Shown: positions 1 to 8,281 of the stretch, piece after piece
Numbering within the stretch: the stretch's first letter is position 1
Layout of the letters: the number at the start of each line of letters is the position of its first letter
Source: a virus
DNA length: 43,127 bases
Strand: one strand, 5' to 3'
IMG/VR virus record: IMGVR_UViG_3300040801_002965
Span: 1 to 43,127 of that record
Position numbers and translations under genes: made by a program
The notes under the pieces: model-generated
What the model was told of the DNA's origin: nothing
What the model saw: only the letters and a program-made list of their open reading frames with translations
The model's database searches: none

Positions 1-19
1 AGAATGCTCGGCTTGTTGT

Positions 20-95
<76 letters not shown>

Positions 96-131
96 ATAAG
101 GTTTCTGAAAGCTTCGTAGTCGACGTTTTCA

Positions 132-207
132 GTCCCCATCGTCTAGAGGCCTAGGACACCGCCCTTTCACGGCGGCGACCGGGGTTCGAATCCCCGTGGG
201 GACGCCA
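132..207 (+). tRNA. tRNA-Glu (UUC), prophage integration target
   Basis: Acceptor GTCCCCA pairs with TGGGGAC, anticodon loop CTTTCAC gives TTC, and CCA is encoded at 205-207. The last 16 bases equal the sequence at 43011-43026, so the prophage entered the tRNA 3' end and restored an intact gene. The serine recombinase ends antisense inside this tRNA at 167, so its transcript would run antisense across the tRNA. Confidence 0.97.
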
Positions 208-1717
208 TATTTAGGCTGCGCTGGGGTTGGATCCGATATTGGATCTGACACTGGCCAGAGGCAGGGCAGAGCATGATGCGGCCGATGAGGTCGCGGAGTG
301 CGGGCTTGAGTTCCCTGGCGCTGGCGTGGCGTAGCTCTGACAGGCGGTCGTGTAGCAGCGACCGCACGTCATCTTCCGAAAGGGCCTGCACGGTGTTCCG
401 GCAGGCCCTTTCTTCTTCCATGCGATCGATTTCGGCCTGCAGGGCCGGGCGGCTGGTCTCGAGCTCGTCGACCTTGCGCAGCGCCGGCGCTGGGTCGTTC
501 AGTTCCTCGGCCAGGTCCATCATTCGGCTCACGCGTCGATCGAGCTCGGCCAGGCTCTTCCTTGCCGACTCCAGGGCGTCGTCGGTGCCGTCATAGTGGC
601 GTCGCGCCGCCTCGAGCAGATCCAGGACGAATCTCTGGCTGGCCAGGTCGTGGCTGAGCTGATCCATGACGGCCGTGTCGACGTCCTCGCAAGGGAAGTA
701 GCGACCAGGTCGGCCCTGGCTGGCCTTGAGTCGGTACCGTGGCGCCGGGTAGGTCTTGGCGCTGGTGCCGGTCCACATCTGGCCGTCCGGGCTGTAGAGC
801 AGGCCGGTCAGCAGGTACTGGCTGCCCATGGCCTTGGCCTCGCGGATCGCCTGGCCCACCTTGCTGGATTCCAGGGCCTCGATGATGCGGGTGGCCTCTT
901 TCTCGGTGATCAGGGCCTTGTGGGTGTCGCGCTGGATCAGCCACTCGTCGCGTGGCCGGCGCTTGCTGCCCTTCTTTCGCTCGCCGCCGTAGTGCTCGGC
1001 GTACATGCCGTAGACGGTGTGGCCGGCGTAGGTGAGGGCGTGCCAGTCCAGGCTGACCGCGCCGGACTGGCTGATCTTGAGCTTAGTCTCGCGCAGCGCC
1101 TGGCGGCGCGGCGTGCCGCCGGCGCGCAGTTTCAGGTACCTGGCGACGACGGGCGCCTGTTCTCCCGGCACCAGGACAGACTTGCTTACCTCCTGGCCTT
1201 CGCGGAGCTGGCCGGTGGCCACCTTCTGCAGCTTGTAGCCGATGGGCGCCTTGCCGCCGGCGCGGTAGCCGCGCTTGATGTTCTCGACCTGACCGGAGAT
1301 TCCCTTATCCCGGGACGTGACCGAGTGGATCTCGTCCATCGCCTCGAGCACGGACTCGAGCACCAGGCGGCTGATCGGATCCACGTCCGGCATCGTCTGG
1401 TAGACGACCTCGACGCCGCGGCGGGCCGCCTCGTGCCGGAACACCGGGCCCATCCATCGGCGGCGGCCGAGTCGGCTGGTGTCGAGAATCAGGATGGCTT
1501 CCCACTTTCGCAGGCTGGCGGGCTGGCGCAGGTCGTGCAGCAGGCGCTGGAAGCCGGGGCGGTCGATCGACGCGGCTGATTCGACCACGTCGGTGTATTC
1601 GGCGATGACTTTCAGGCCGCGATCAGCGGCGAGTTCCTGGAGCCTGGCGCGCTGAGCGTCGATCGACACGTCGTGGCGATCCTTGCTCGAGCGAAGATAC
1701 AGGGCAGCTTTGGCCAC
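167..1717 (-). CDS. Large serine recombinase (516 aa as integrated)
   Basis: Serine site-specific recombinase. N-terminal resolvase domain (about 1-140) has Y-x-R-x-S (R9, S11 the likely nucleophile) and the DTSRLGRR segment (79-86). A recombinase domain follows (about 150-300). Where relatives carry a Cys4 zinc ribbon (about 304-345) only one cysteine remains. A coiled coil covers about 380-440. The start is GTG behind GGAGGGACACC. The stop lies inside tRNA-Glu, so residues 504-509 are encoded by the att core and 510-516 by host tRNA DNA read antisense. In the excised circle the frame would exchange those 7 residues for 22 others and stop at 42941. It is last in the early operon, with no terminator seen before the tRNA. 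Confidence 0.93.
   Translation of the reverse strand: MAKAALYLRSSKDRHDVSIDAQRARLQELAADRGLKVIAEYTDVVESAASIDRPGFQRLLHDLRQPASLRKWEAILILDTSRLGRRRWMGPVFRHEAARRGVEVVYQTMPDVDPISRLVLESVLEAMDEIHSVTSRDKGISGQVENIKRGYRAGGKAPIGYKLQKVATGQLREGQEVSKSVLVPGEQAPVVARYLKLRAGGTPRRQALRETKLKISQSGAVSLDWHALTYAGHTVYGMYAEHYGGERKKGSKRRPRDEWLIQRDTHKALITEKEATRIIEALESSKVGQAIREAKAMGSQYLLTGLLYSPDGQMWTGTSAKTYPAPRYRLKASQGRPGRYFPCEDVDTAVMDQLSHDLASQRFVLDLLEAARRHYDGTDDALESARKSLAELDRRVSRMMDLAEELNDPAPALRKVDELETSRPALQAEIDRMEEERACRNTVQALSEDDVRSLLHDRLSELRHASARELKPALRDLIGRIMLCPASGQCQIQYRIQPQRSLNMASPRGFEPRSPP
192..207. repeat. attL: attL core, 16 bp
   Basis: CCCCGTGGGGACGCCA is identical to 43011-43026, the only other copy noticed. Both copies are preceded by TCGA, here with two extra bases (AT) before the core. 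It spans the T-arm and acceptor 3' strand of tRNA-Glu, the usual target of tRNA-integrating phages. Codons 504-509 of the serine recombinase lie on its minus strand. Confidence 0.93.
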
Positions 1718-1904
1718 GGTGTCCCTCCGTGTGTTGCAGCAGCAATCCTATCACCTGGCCGGCGCGTTCCCCGGCCGGCACGCCCAGGGACGGGATCATT
1801 TGCACCGAAACCGGGCCTCTCTCGCGCACAGAACGCCCGTCACCCTTGGCGATCGGCGTTTCATGGCGCTCTCGCGAGCGGTTGGTTTCGGTTTTGTGTG
1901 GCAT
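1623..1904 (-). CDS. Hypothetical small basic protein (93 aa)
   Basis: An open frame whose ATG overlaps the methyltransferase stop by one base (TGATG), as is usual in this operon. It is rich in Arg, Glu and Gly and has no membrane segment or recognisable domain. It runs 95 bases into the serine recombinase gene in another frame, so its C-terminal third may be noise. Its place next to the recombinase would suit a recombination directionality factor, but no sequence feature supports that. Real gene status is uncertain. Confidence 0.4.
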   Translation of the reverse strand: MPHKTETNRSRERHETPIAKGDGRSVRERGPVSVQMIPSLGVPAGERAGQVIGLLLQHTEGHRGQSCPVSSLEQGSPRRVDRRSARQAPGTRR

Positions 1905-3694
1905 CAGGCCCTGGCGTCGACGCTTAAGGCCACGGCAATCGGTCGCACCCAGATGGGCGTGCTGCCCAAGGCGAAGGTCTGGCCCGACCATGCCAGCAGC
2001 AGGGTCGTGCCCATCACGCTGGCGATGGCGGCGGCCGCGTCGCGCGGCACGGCGTTGCCGATGCGCTCGCGCCATGCGGTGTCGCTTGAGCCTTCGAGCT
2101 CTAGCAGCGGGTCCTCGGGATCGATCAGAGACTGCAGCGCTGCCAGTTCCAGCGTGGTGAAGGGGCGGTGCCAGGTGCCATCGAGCGAGCGGATGATCCA
2201 CACGCCCTGTTCGGTGGCTTCCGGGATCCGCGGATCGGCTACGTTATGCCGGCCAGAGTCGTGGCGAGCGCGGCCGCTGACCACGTAGGCGGGATCGGTC
2301 CATGGAACGACGCCGTACTGGCCGCCGGTGCGGTAGTGCTGTCGGTCCGGATCCATGCCGAAGCGCGGGTCAGCGATACCGCCACCAGAAGTTGCGCCCA
2401 TCGACCCGTTTACGGCTCGCGATTGCTCATTCCACCCGATCATCCGATAGGCCGTGCTCTGCCTGACGCCATCGACGCGCGGATCTGCAATGCACGGCGC
2501 GCCGGATCCCGGCCGGCTGGCACCGGTCACCGTGTTGCAGGTCTGGCCCCAATCGATGATGCGGTAGACGTTGTTGAACGCCGGGCCCTTGTTGCCCAGG
2601 CGCGGGTCGGCCACGCTGAATCGGCCTTGCCCGGGCGATCTCTGCGACGTGATCGTGCCGGCGGTTTCTTCCCAGCGGCCGACGCCGAGCTGCGCGTACT
2701 CCGATTTCCATGCGGGCCGTGGATCCGCGATCGAGAACCGGCCGCAGCTCGGCGTGCCGGCCTTGCTGGTGACGGTGCCGGCCGAGTCTTGCCAACCGAG
2801 CACGCCCATCGAATCGGCGTAGGCCTCGTACTCGGGAACGATGCCCAGGTCCGCCAGGTAGCCATCTTCCATGCGCAGCTTCTGCAGCGATCGCCAGTCG
2901 CCGCCGGCTTCGATCAGTGCCAGGCGCACCCACGTCTTCCAGTGCAGCCGCGGCAGCCGGTGCATGGCGCCGCCGTTCTCGATATCGCCGGGCATGGGCA
3001 GCTTGCCCAGCACCTCGCCGACGCCGCGCAGCTCGCGCTTGGGCGGCTCGTACAGGAAGGGCGGGACCTTTTCCTGGTGGCGCGCCACCAGCAGGAAGCG
3101 TCGGCGCGATTGCGCTAGGCCGCCCAACTCGCCGCAGTCATGCGTCGATTCGGCCACTGCGTATCCGTAGCCCTCGAGCAGGCCGATGATCGCGTCCAGC
3201 AGATGCCGGCCGCGGTTGGCGATGCGCGGCACGTTCTCCAGCAGCACGAACTCGGCCGGGTCGTCCTTCCAGGCTTCTAGCATCAAGTGCAGCCCACGCA
3301 GCGTCAGCTCGTTGAGCGCGCGGTATTTTGGCCCGATGCTCTTGGCCTGGCTGAGCAGGCCGGAGAAGCCCTTGCACGGCGGCGATGTGAACACGATGTG
3401 CGGCCGCTCCCCGTCAGCTGCGTTCCGGATGTCGGCCGGAGTGGCCTCGCGCCAGTCTGCCGGCGGCTCGTGACCATGCCAGGCGGTGTACTGCTCACGG
3501 GTGAACAGATCCAGGCAGGTGCCGGGCACGCCGGCGAGCTTGCCGAAGTCGGCGGCTGCGGCCGGGTCGGAGTCGATGCCGCCGATGCACCGGAAGCGCG
3601 CTGTGGCGGTGCCGACACGGGCGTGGCCTCGGTTGAAGCCAGCGGCGCCGCCGCCCAGCCCGCAGAATAGATGGAAATGCAATATCTCGCTCAT
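1904..3694 (-). CDS. DNA (cytosine-5-)-methyltransferase with repeated modules
   Basis: Transfers a methyl group from S-adenosylmethionine to C5 of cytosine in DNA; here it probably protects phage DNA from host restriction. Motif I is FCGLGGGAAGF (10-20), motif IV TSPPCKGFS (103-111, catalytic C107), motif VI ENVP (153-156), motif VIII QSRRRF (195-200) and motif X RIGNAVP (544-550). Between VIII and X lie five modules of about 30-45 residues, each with a W...TVT-like strand and ending in ADPR (323, 362, 404, 441, 487). At 596 residues it is longer than simple enzymes of about 330-420. ATG at 3694 follows GAGAGGGACC. No partner nuclease gene is visible. Confidence 0.95.
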   Translation of the reverse strand: MSEILHFHLFCGLGGGAAGFNRGHARVGTATARFRCIGGIDSDPAAAADFGKLAGVPGTCLDLFTREQYTAWHGHEPPADWREATPADIRNAADGERPHIVFTSPPCKGFSGLLSQAKSIGPKYRALNELTLRGLHLMLEAWKDDPAEFVLLENVPRIANRGRHLLDAIIGLLEGYGYAVAESTHDCGELGGLAQSRRRFLLVARHQEKVPPFLYEPPKRELRGVGEVLGKLPMPGDIENGGAMHRLPRLHWKTWVRLALIEAGGDWRSLQKLRMEDGYLADLGIVPEYEAYADSMGVLGWQDSAGTVTSKAGTPSCGRFSIADPRPAWKSEYAQLGVGRWEETAGTITSQRSPGQGRFSVADPRLGNKGPAFNNVYRIIDWGQTCNTVTGASRPGSGAPCIADPRVDGVRQSTAYRMIGWNEQSRAVNGSMGATSGGGIADPRFGMDPDRQHYRTGGQYGVVPWTDPAYVVSGRARHDSGRHNVADPRIPEATEQGVWIIRSLDGTWHRPFTTLELAALQSLIDPEDPLLELEGSSDTAWRERIGNAVPRDAAAAIASVMGTTLLLAWSGQTFALGSTPIWVRPIAVALSVDARA

Positions 3695-3707
3695 GGTCCC
3701 TCTCAGA

Positions 3708-6407
3708 TCACTCCACCGGCACCAACAACCCAAACCGCTCCAGCCGTTCGACTGAAAGCGCGGTCAGGTGGCCGTAGCGGGTGTGTTGGACTCGGCGTTC
3801 GACGCCGTCTTTTTCGATTACGCCGGCGCGCTCGAGCTGGCGTTTGAATGCCTGGCTGGAGCGGATCGGCAGGCTGTCCCATACGGTGCGCAGGCCGGGG
3901 CTGTGGCGGATGTGGTCGAGCATGTGGCTGGGCCGGATGATCAGGCACAGCTCGCCGTCGGTCAGGCAGTCGACCACGTAGGGGTGGTGGTACTGGCCGC
4001 GCGCCATTTCCGAGAGCACGGTTTCGATGATCTTCACCCAGGGCTGGCGGCTGGCGCCGGTCTCGCTGATGTGGTTGTTCATGGTGCTGAGCAGGTTGCG
4101 CATGAAATCGCCGGTGTCGACGTCCATGCCGGCGAATTCGGCCAGCAGGTACCAGGCCGCGCCCACGGCGGCGTAGTTGGTGATCATGCGGTCGGCGTTG
4201 GGGTCGTTCTCGCGCGCTGCGCAGCCGGCCTCGAGGAAGCCGTGCGACTGGCGGTAGAGGTCGCGCACCTGGTGCTTCGTGCAGGTGCTGAGGAACTTCA
4301 CCCAATCGTAGACCGGGAACAGTGGCGTCTCACCGCTGACCGGTTCGCCGCGGTTGGCCAACTCCAGGTGCACGCGCACGGTCTTCCCGGCGACGTTGTT
4401 CATGGCTTCGTCGTCCTCCCCGACGACCATTACCGGCGCGCACTTGATCATCGGCACTCGCGCCGCGCCCCAGTGGTCGACGGCGAACTTGTAGCAGTCC
4501 TGCAGTTTCGACTGGGCTTTCAGGCCCGCCACGTGGCCCTGGTTGGAGATTTCCTCCCAGACCACGGGGTGGAATGTGCCGCAGATCGATGCGAACTGGC
4601 GGAAGGGGCTTTCCATGGTGGCGCCGCCGAATACTTTCATCCCGATCGCCCTGGCCAGTGAGTGGGCGTTGGTCGTTTTGCCGGTGGACTTCTCGCCGGC
4701 GAGGATGAAGTGTGGCCAGAACTGCGTGAACGCCTTCAGGTGCGCCCCCAGGGCCCACACCAGGGCCATGAGCGTCTGGCAGTTGCCGTAGTTGCGAATG
4801 AAGGCGCTGATGACGCGCTGGGCGTCGGTCTGCGTGCCCCGGGGCATGGTGTGGGCGTAGTAGGGGCACTGGATCTCGGGCTCGCGCCAGTAGCAGTCCG
4901 GTCCTTCGTTGACGACCAGCTTGCCCTTTTTCCAGGCCAAACCATAATGGTTGACGGCGTGCACAGCGCCGATGTGCGCTGCGCGCTCCCAGATGTTGAT
5001 CAGGCGGCTGAACCGTGGCGGCCGGTAGACGGGCCCAAACTTTTCCCACATGCCCTTGTTGTGCACCTGGTCGTCAGTGAGCACCCGGCGCACCAGGTTG
5101 GCGCCGTGGCGCGGCGTCTGAACCACCACGGCAAACAGCGTCTCCGGGGCATAGTCCTGGTCGCCGGTCAGCGTCGACTCGGGTGATTGCACGGTCACCC
5201 GGCTCATGGCGGCCACGCGAAAACCGCACAGGTCGCGGAAGACCGGTTCCTGTTCCTTGTCCAGCTCCATCACGCTGGAGAAGTCCGGCGTGACGCGGTA
5301 GTTGCCGTATACCTCGAAATCCTTCGCCGGCAGCCACACCCGGGCGCGGCCGCGCTGCGCATCCAGGTTGGCCACCTGCCCAGGAATGGCCCAGCGCGAT
5401 GTGCGCTTCAGCATGGGCCGCAGCTTGTCGGGGCCCAGGTCCCGCAGCAGATCGTTGACGTCCTTGCCGGTCTCCCAGTCGTCCTGGTCGATCATCATCG
5501 CGCTGACGTTCACGGCCGTCAGCAGGTCATAGCAGCGCCAGGCGGCCTCCGTGCCCGGGCTTCGTCCGGCCATCGGGCCTTTCTCGATCGCCGGATCCGG
5601 ATCCATCGCGATCAGCACTTCCTTGCCGCGCAGAATCGACCAGTCGATCGAGTCCAGCGTCTGCGTGCCCCGGGTGGCCATCGCCACCGTGCCCTTCATG
5701 CCGCAGGCCTCCACGCTGATGGCGTTGATCGGCGATTCCACAAGCACCACGCGCCGGGCAGCCTTGAACGCCGCGCGGTCCATGATGAACGGCGCGCCGT
5801 CCTTGTCGCCCTGGGTCGTTGTCTTCACGCCGCCGTTGAGCTGCACGTCGCGGTAGCGAAGCTCCACGGCGGCCACATGGCCCGGGTTGAGCGTGCGCAC
5901 CACCACGCACAGCGCCGGCCCGCCGTGGCCGACCTCGCCCTGGGGCACCTTCGGGTTCTCGTAGTCGTTCCAGCCCACCACCTTCAGCTCGGCCGCGCGC
6001 CGGGCCGTGGCCTCCGGAATGCCGCGTTCGCTCACCAGGTACTCGATGGCCGGGTCCTGGTTCTGCAGCGACTTGTCGGCAATGAACTCGGCCAGGCTCT
6101 GCTCTTTGCGCTCCGGCCGGGGGCTGGATGCAACTGGCGCCGGGTAGCCATATTCCCTGCGGATCCACTCGATGGCCGGCTCCACCTCGTTGTAGCCGAA
6201 GTGGAACATCACCGCATCGATGCAGGTACCGGCCGCGCCGCTGCTGTGGTCCTTGAAGCGCTTGCCGTCGTTGAAGATCGAGATTGACGGGTTCTTGTCC
6301 GGATGGTGCGGGCTGCGATAGTTGCCGCGGCTGTGCGGCCGCTCCCAGCCCAGGCGCTGGGCCAGCTCGTGCAGGTCGATCGCTTCCTTGATCTGCTCGA
6401 GGTTCAT
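3708..6407 (-). CDS. Primase-helicase with TOPRIM and ATPase domains (899 aa)
   Basis: Likely primes and unwinds DNA at the phage replication fork. The N-terminus (29-70) has the layout of a CHC2-type primase zinc finger, but the ligand cysteines are replaced (YRSPHHPDKNPS; FKDHSSGAAG). The TOPRIM domain has glutamate VESP (223-226) and DPDP (269-272). A C-terminal ATPase carries Walker A GEKSTGKT (571-578) and Walker B VVWEE (615-619), in the style of virulence-associated E or superfamily 3 helicases. ATG at 6407 overlaps the upstream stop (ATGA). It is the only clear replication gene in the prophage; no DNA polymerase was seen. Confidence 0.88.
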   Translation of the reverse strand: MNLEQIKEAIDLHELAQRLGWERPHSRGNYRSPHHPDKNPSISIFNDGKRFKDHSSGAAGTCIDAVMFHFGYNEVEPAIEWIRREYGYPAPVASSPRPERKEQSLAEFIADKSLQNQDPAIEYLVSERGIPEATARRAAELKVVGWNDYENPKVPQGEVGHGGPALCVVVRTLNPGHVAAVELRYRDVQLNGGVKTTTQGDKDGAPFIMDRAAFKAARRVVLVESPINAISVEACGMKGTVAMATRGTQTLDSIDWSILRGKEVLIAMDPDPAIEKGPMAGRSPGTEAAWRCYDLLTAVNVSAMMIDQDDWETGKDVNDLLRDLGPDKLRPMLKRTSRWAIPGQVANLDAQRGRARVWLPAKDFEVYGNYRVTPDFSSVMELDKEQEPVFRDLCGFRVAAMSRVTVQSPESTLTGDQDYAPETLFAVVVQTPRHGANLVRRVLTDDQVHNKGMWEKFGPVYRPPRFSRLINIWERAAHIGAVHAVNHYGLAWKKGKLVVNEGPDCYWREPEIQCPYYAHTMPRGTQTDAQRVISAFIRNYGNCQTLMALVWALGAHLKAFTQFWPHFILAGEKSTGKTTNAHSLARAIGMKVFGGATMESPFRQFASICGTFHPVVWEEISNQGHVAGLKAQSKLQDCYKFAVDHWGAARVPMIKCAPVMVVGEDDEAMNNVAGKTVRVHLELANRGEPVSGETPLFPVYDWVKFLSTCTKHQVRDLYRQSHGFLEAGCAARENDPNADRMITNYAAVGAAWYLLAEFAGMDVDTGDFMRNLLSTMNNHISETGASRQPWVKIIETVLSEMARGQYHHPYVVDCLTDGELCLIIRPSHMLDHIRHSPGLRTVWDSLPIRSSQAFKRQLERAGVIEKDGVERRVQHTRYGHLTALSVERLERFGLLVPVE

Positions 6408-6601
6408 CGGCCGGCCACCTCCTGCAGCGTGTGCAGCACCGCGCGCATGCGCTCGAGCTCGCGCTGCGCCTCGGCCTCCTTCATGCGGCCCTGGCGGACC
6501 CAGCGGGGGTAGCAGCGCTCGCGCATCTTGATTTCGCGCGCCACGCACTGAATCTGTTTCTCGATCGGGACCACGCCCGACGACAGCTCAAAGTCGGTCA
6601 T
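6404..6601 (-). CDS. Small phage protein of unknown function (65 aa)
   Basis: A charged, mostly helical protein with the segment REIKMRERCYPRWVRQGRMK, a pattern I associate with small unknown proteins of phage early operons. ATG at 6601 overlaps the upstream gene by 14 bases; the stop overlaps the primase-helicase start. No catalytic motif or membrane segment. The position suggests a replication accessory role, but that is inference. Confidence 0.75.
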   Translation of the reverse strand: MTDFELSSGVVPIEKQIQCVAREIKMRERCYPRWVRQGRMKEAEAQRELERMRAVLHTLQEVAGR

Positions 6602-6761
6602 CCATTTCCTCCGCCATGTCGGCCAGGGCTTCCAGGTCTTCCTGGAGCGCCTTGATGATGGGTAGGTATTCGGCGAGGGCTTTGGCCAGCGTCACGATCA
6701 CGAAGCCGAAGCCGACGACAACGCCGATTGCGAATGCCAGGGCAATCCATAGCCAGGTCAT
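6588..6761 (-). CDS. Small single-pass membrane protein (57 aa)
   Basis: Begins MTWLWIALAFAIGVVVGFGF, one membrane helix (about 3-26), followed by an acidic helical tail rich in Leu, Glu and Asp. ATG at 6761 overlaps the upstream stop (ATGA). Function unknown; such peptides occur often in phage early regions. It has the same design as the next gene upstream. Confidence 0.7.
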   Translation of the reverse strand: MTWLWIALAFAIGVVVGFGFVIVTLAKALAEYLPIIKALQEDLEALADMAEEMDDRL

Positions 6762-6934
6762 AGGCTCTTCCTCGTCTCGTCGATCGTGATCTTGATCTCG
6801 CCGCGATCGAGCTTGAGCAGCGCCTCATTGAATCGCTCCAGGCGAGACAAGCACTTCCCACGCGCCCACCAGCCCAGGAAAAAGCCGTAACCGAAGATCG
6901 TGCAGAGGGCGACTATCGTCAGAATCTCGCTCAT
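6758..6934 (-). CDS. Small single-pass membrane protein (58 aa)
   Basis: Starts MSEILTIVALCTIFGYGFFL, a membrane helix, then WWARGK and a charged helix ending in KSL. The stop overlaps the next start by four bases and the start overlaps the upstream stop. Together with 6588-6761 it forms a tandem pair of small membrane proteins. No function assigned. Confidence 0.7.
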   Translation of the reverse strand: MSEILTIVALCTIFGYGFFLGWWARGKCLSRLERFNEALLKLDRGEIKITIDETRKSL

Positions 6935-7134
6935 GACTTCACCTTCCCGGCTTGCAGTTGGTAGTAGCGTCGGGCTTCTGCCAGTTCAGATTCGGCAGCA
7001 TCGATGCAGTCGACGATGTAATCGGGCCGCGGCTTTTCGCCGTTGTGCTGTCGGTTCATTTCGAACACGGCGCGGTTGACCGAAACCTGCGCGTTAACCA
7101 GGGACTGGTCAGCTCTGGACCGGTTCACCGCCAC
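6931..7134 (-). CDS. Hypothetical early protein (67 aa)
   Basis: Predicted soluble and helical, from a GTG start at 7134 behind a GGAGGGGG ribosome site inside the J-domain gene end. The central part contains DYIVDCIDAAESELAEARRYY. No recognised domain. It is translationally coupled to both neighbours by short overlaps. Confidence 0.7.
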   Translation of the reverse strand: MAVNRSRADQSLVNAQVSVNRAVFEMNRQHNGEKPRPDYIVDCIDAAESELAEARRYYQLQAGKVKS

Positions 7135-7787
7135 CCCCTCCGCGCCTGTTCGAACGCGCGTCGGACCTTGTCGAACTTCTCGGGATCGCCGCCGCGGTCA
7201 GGGTGGTGCTGGCTGCGCAGGCGGCGGTAGGCGGCTTCGATCTCGGGGCGGCGGGCGTCGGGTTGGACGCCCAGGGTGTCCCACCAGTGGTCGACGTGGC
7301 CGTAGCTTTCGCCGGTGCCGGGCGGCAGGGCGGCGAAGCCGGCAAACACGCGGCGCAGGTCGCCCACGCCCCAGCGTTCCATGCCGCGCATGGCGCCCAG
7401 GTGGGCGGCGATCGCGGCGATGTTGTCGGCTACGCGGTCCCAGCGATCGCAGGGGAAAACGTGCGGCTCGCCGTCGAGCTCGAGGTAGACGGCGACGCCG
7501 GAATCCTCGGGCTCGCGGGCGTTGCTGTAGGGCAGCCCGTCGTTGCGGGTGCGGACGTTTGTGCTGACCACCACGAGCTCGGGATCGATGCGCCAGTCGT
7601 GGCCGACTCGAGTAAAGGCCTGGACCTCGCCCTTCAGCCGAAGAATCGCCTGGTTGACCGTCAGGCGGCTGACGCCGAAGCTGCTGCCCTTGCGGCCAAA
7701 TCTGGCGCGCTCGCGCTTGTTGGCCGGCGTCCTGGGGAAGCCCTCGGGCCAGGTCAGCGGGTAGGCCTCCGTTGGTGTCTTGATCAT
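7125..7787 (-). CDS. J-domain (DnaJ-like) protein (220 aa)
   Basis: The C-terminal 55 residues form a J domain: WWDTLGV...EIEAAYRRLRSQHHPD (HPD at 195-197), then KFDKVRRAFEQAR. J domains stimulate the ATPase of Hsp70 (DnaK). The 165-residue N-terminal part is unrelated to DnaJ and lacks G/F and zinc regions, so this is a J protein with a phage-specific client or adaptor domain. ATG at 7787 overlaps the upstream stop (ATGA). It may direct host DnaK to a replication complex, as known for lambda replication with host DnaJ, but the target is not visible. Confidence 0.88.
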   Translation of the reverse strand: MIKTPTEAYPLTWPEGFPRTPANKRERARFGRKGSSFGVSRLTVNQAILRLKGEVQAFTRVGHDWRIDPELVVVSTNVRTRNDGLPYSNAREPEDSGVAVYLELDGEPHVFPCDRWDRVADNIAAIAAHLGAMRGMERWGVGDLRRVFAGFAALPPGTGESYGHVDHWWDTLGVQPDARRPEIEAAYRRLRSQHHPDRGGDPEKFDKVRRAFEQARRGWR

Positions 7788-7993
7788 CGTCTTCGCCCTC
7801 TTGCGTTCTGTCGTTCCAGGCACGCCGCGTGGCATCTGAGCAGGCGGCCGTACCATTCGTGTTCCAGGGCCTGCCGCAGCGTGTAGCCCGGCAGGCTGTT
7901 CTTGTGCACCCGCCATACCTGGCGGATGTAGTCGTCACCCAGCAGCGATAGCTGTACTGGCGGCAGGCCGGTTTGTTGGGCTGCGCGCGGCAT
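7784..7993 (-). CDS. Hypothetical early protein (69 aa)
   Basis: A basic small protein with VQLSLLGDDYIRQVWRV near residues 13-29 and an Arg-rich C-terminus. ATG at 7993 lies 15 bases below the preceding stop, and its own stop overlaps the J-domain start. No recognised domain. Confidence 0.65.
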   Translation of the reverse strand: MPRAAQQTGLPPVQLSLLGDDYIRQVWRVHKNSLPGYTLRQALEHEWYGRLLRCHAACLERQNARGRRR

Positions 7994-8008
7994 CGCTATG
8001 GGTGCGGG

Positions 8009-8281
8009 TTATCCGGTGCCGCTGGCTGCGATTCGGCAGGGCCGTTTCGCTGGTTCCGGGTGAAGACACTCATCGGCCAGGCGGTCGCTGACCAGCTCGC
8101 GCATCTGTTCCAGGTGGCGGTACTCCGCGCCGAGCGCGCAGTGGGCCAGGTGGATCAGAACGACCTGGAAGGTGCTGCGGCCGATGCGGTACTTGCGCCG
8201 GGCGATCTGCGGATCCATGCGGCGAATCAGTACGTCGATGGCCACGGCGGTGTTTCGGTTGTAGAGGTCAGCCGGCGTCAC
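8009..8281 (-). CDS. Hypothetical early protein (90 aa)
   Basis: Starts at GTG 8281 with GGTGGGGG upstream, overlapping the preceding gene by 14 bases. Contains a helical core (AVAIDVLIRRMDPQ...FQVVLIHLAHCALG). No known motif. Its place in the overlapping early series supports it being real. Confidence 0.7.
   Translation of the reverse strand: MTPADLYNRNTAVAIDVLIRRMDPQIARRKYRIGRSTFQVVLIHLAHCALGAEYRHLEQMRELVSDRLADECLHPEPAKRPCRIAASGTG

Noticed and set aside
167-208. Peptide MASPRGFEPRSPP as a protein domain
   Set aside because: It is simply the antisense reading of a tRNA 3' part, a known cause of false similarity; kept only as evidence that the frame crosses the att core.
5187-6287. Long rightward open frame opposite the primase-helicase
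   Set aside because: Antisense shadow with Arg/His/Ala-rich composition and no motif.
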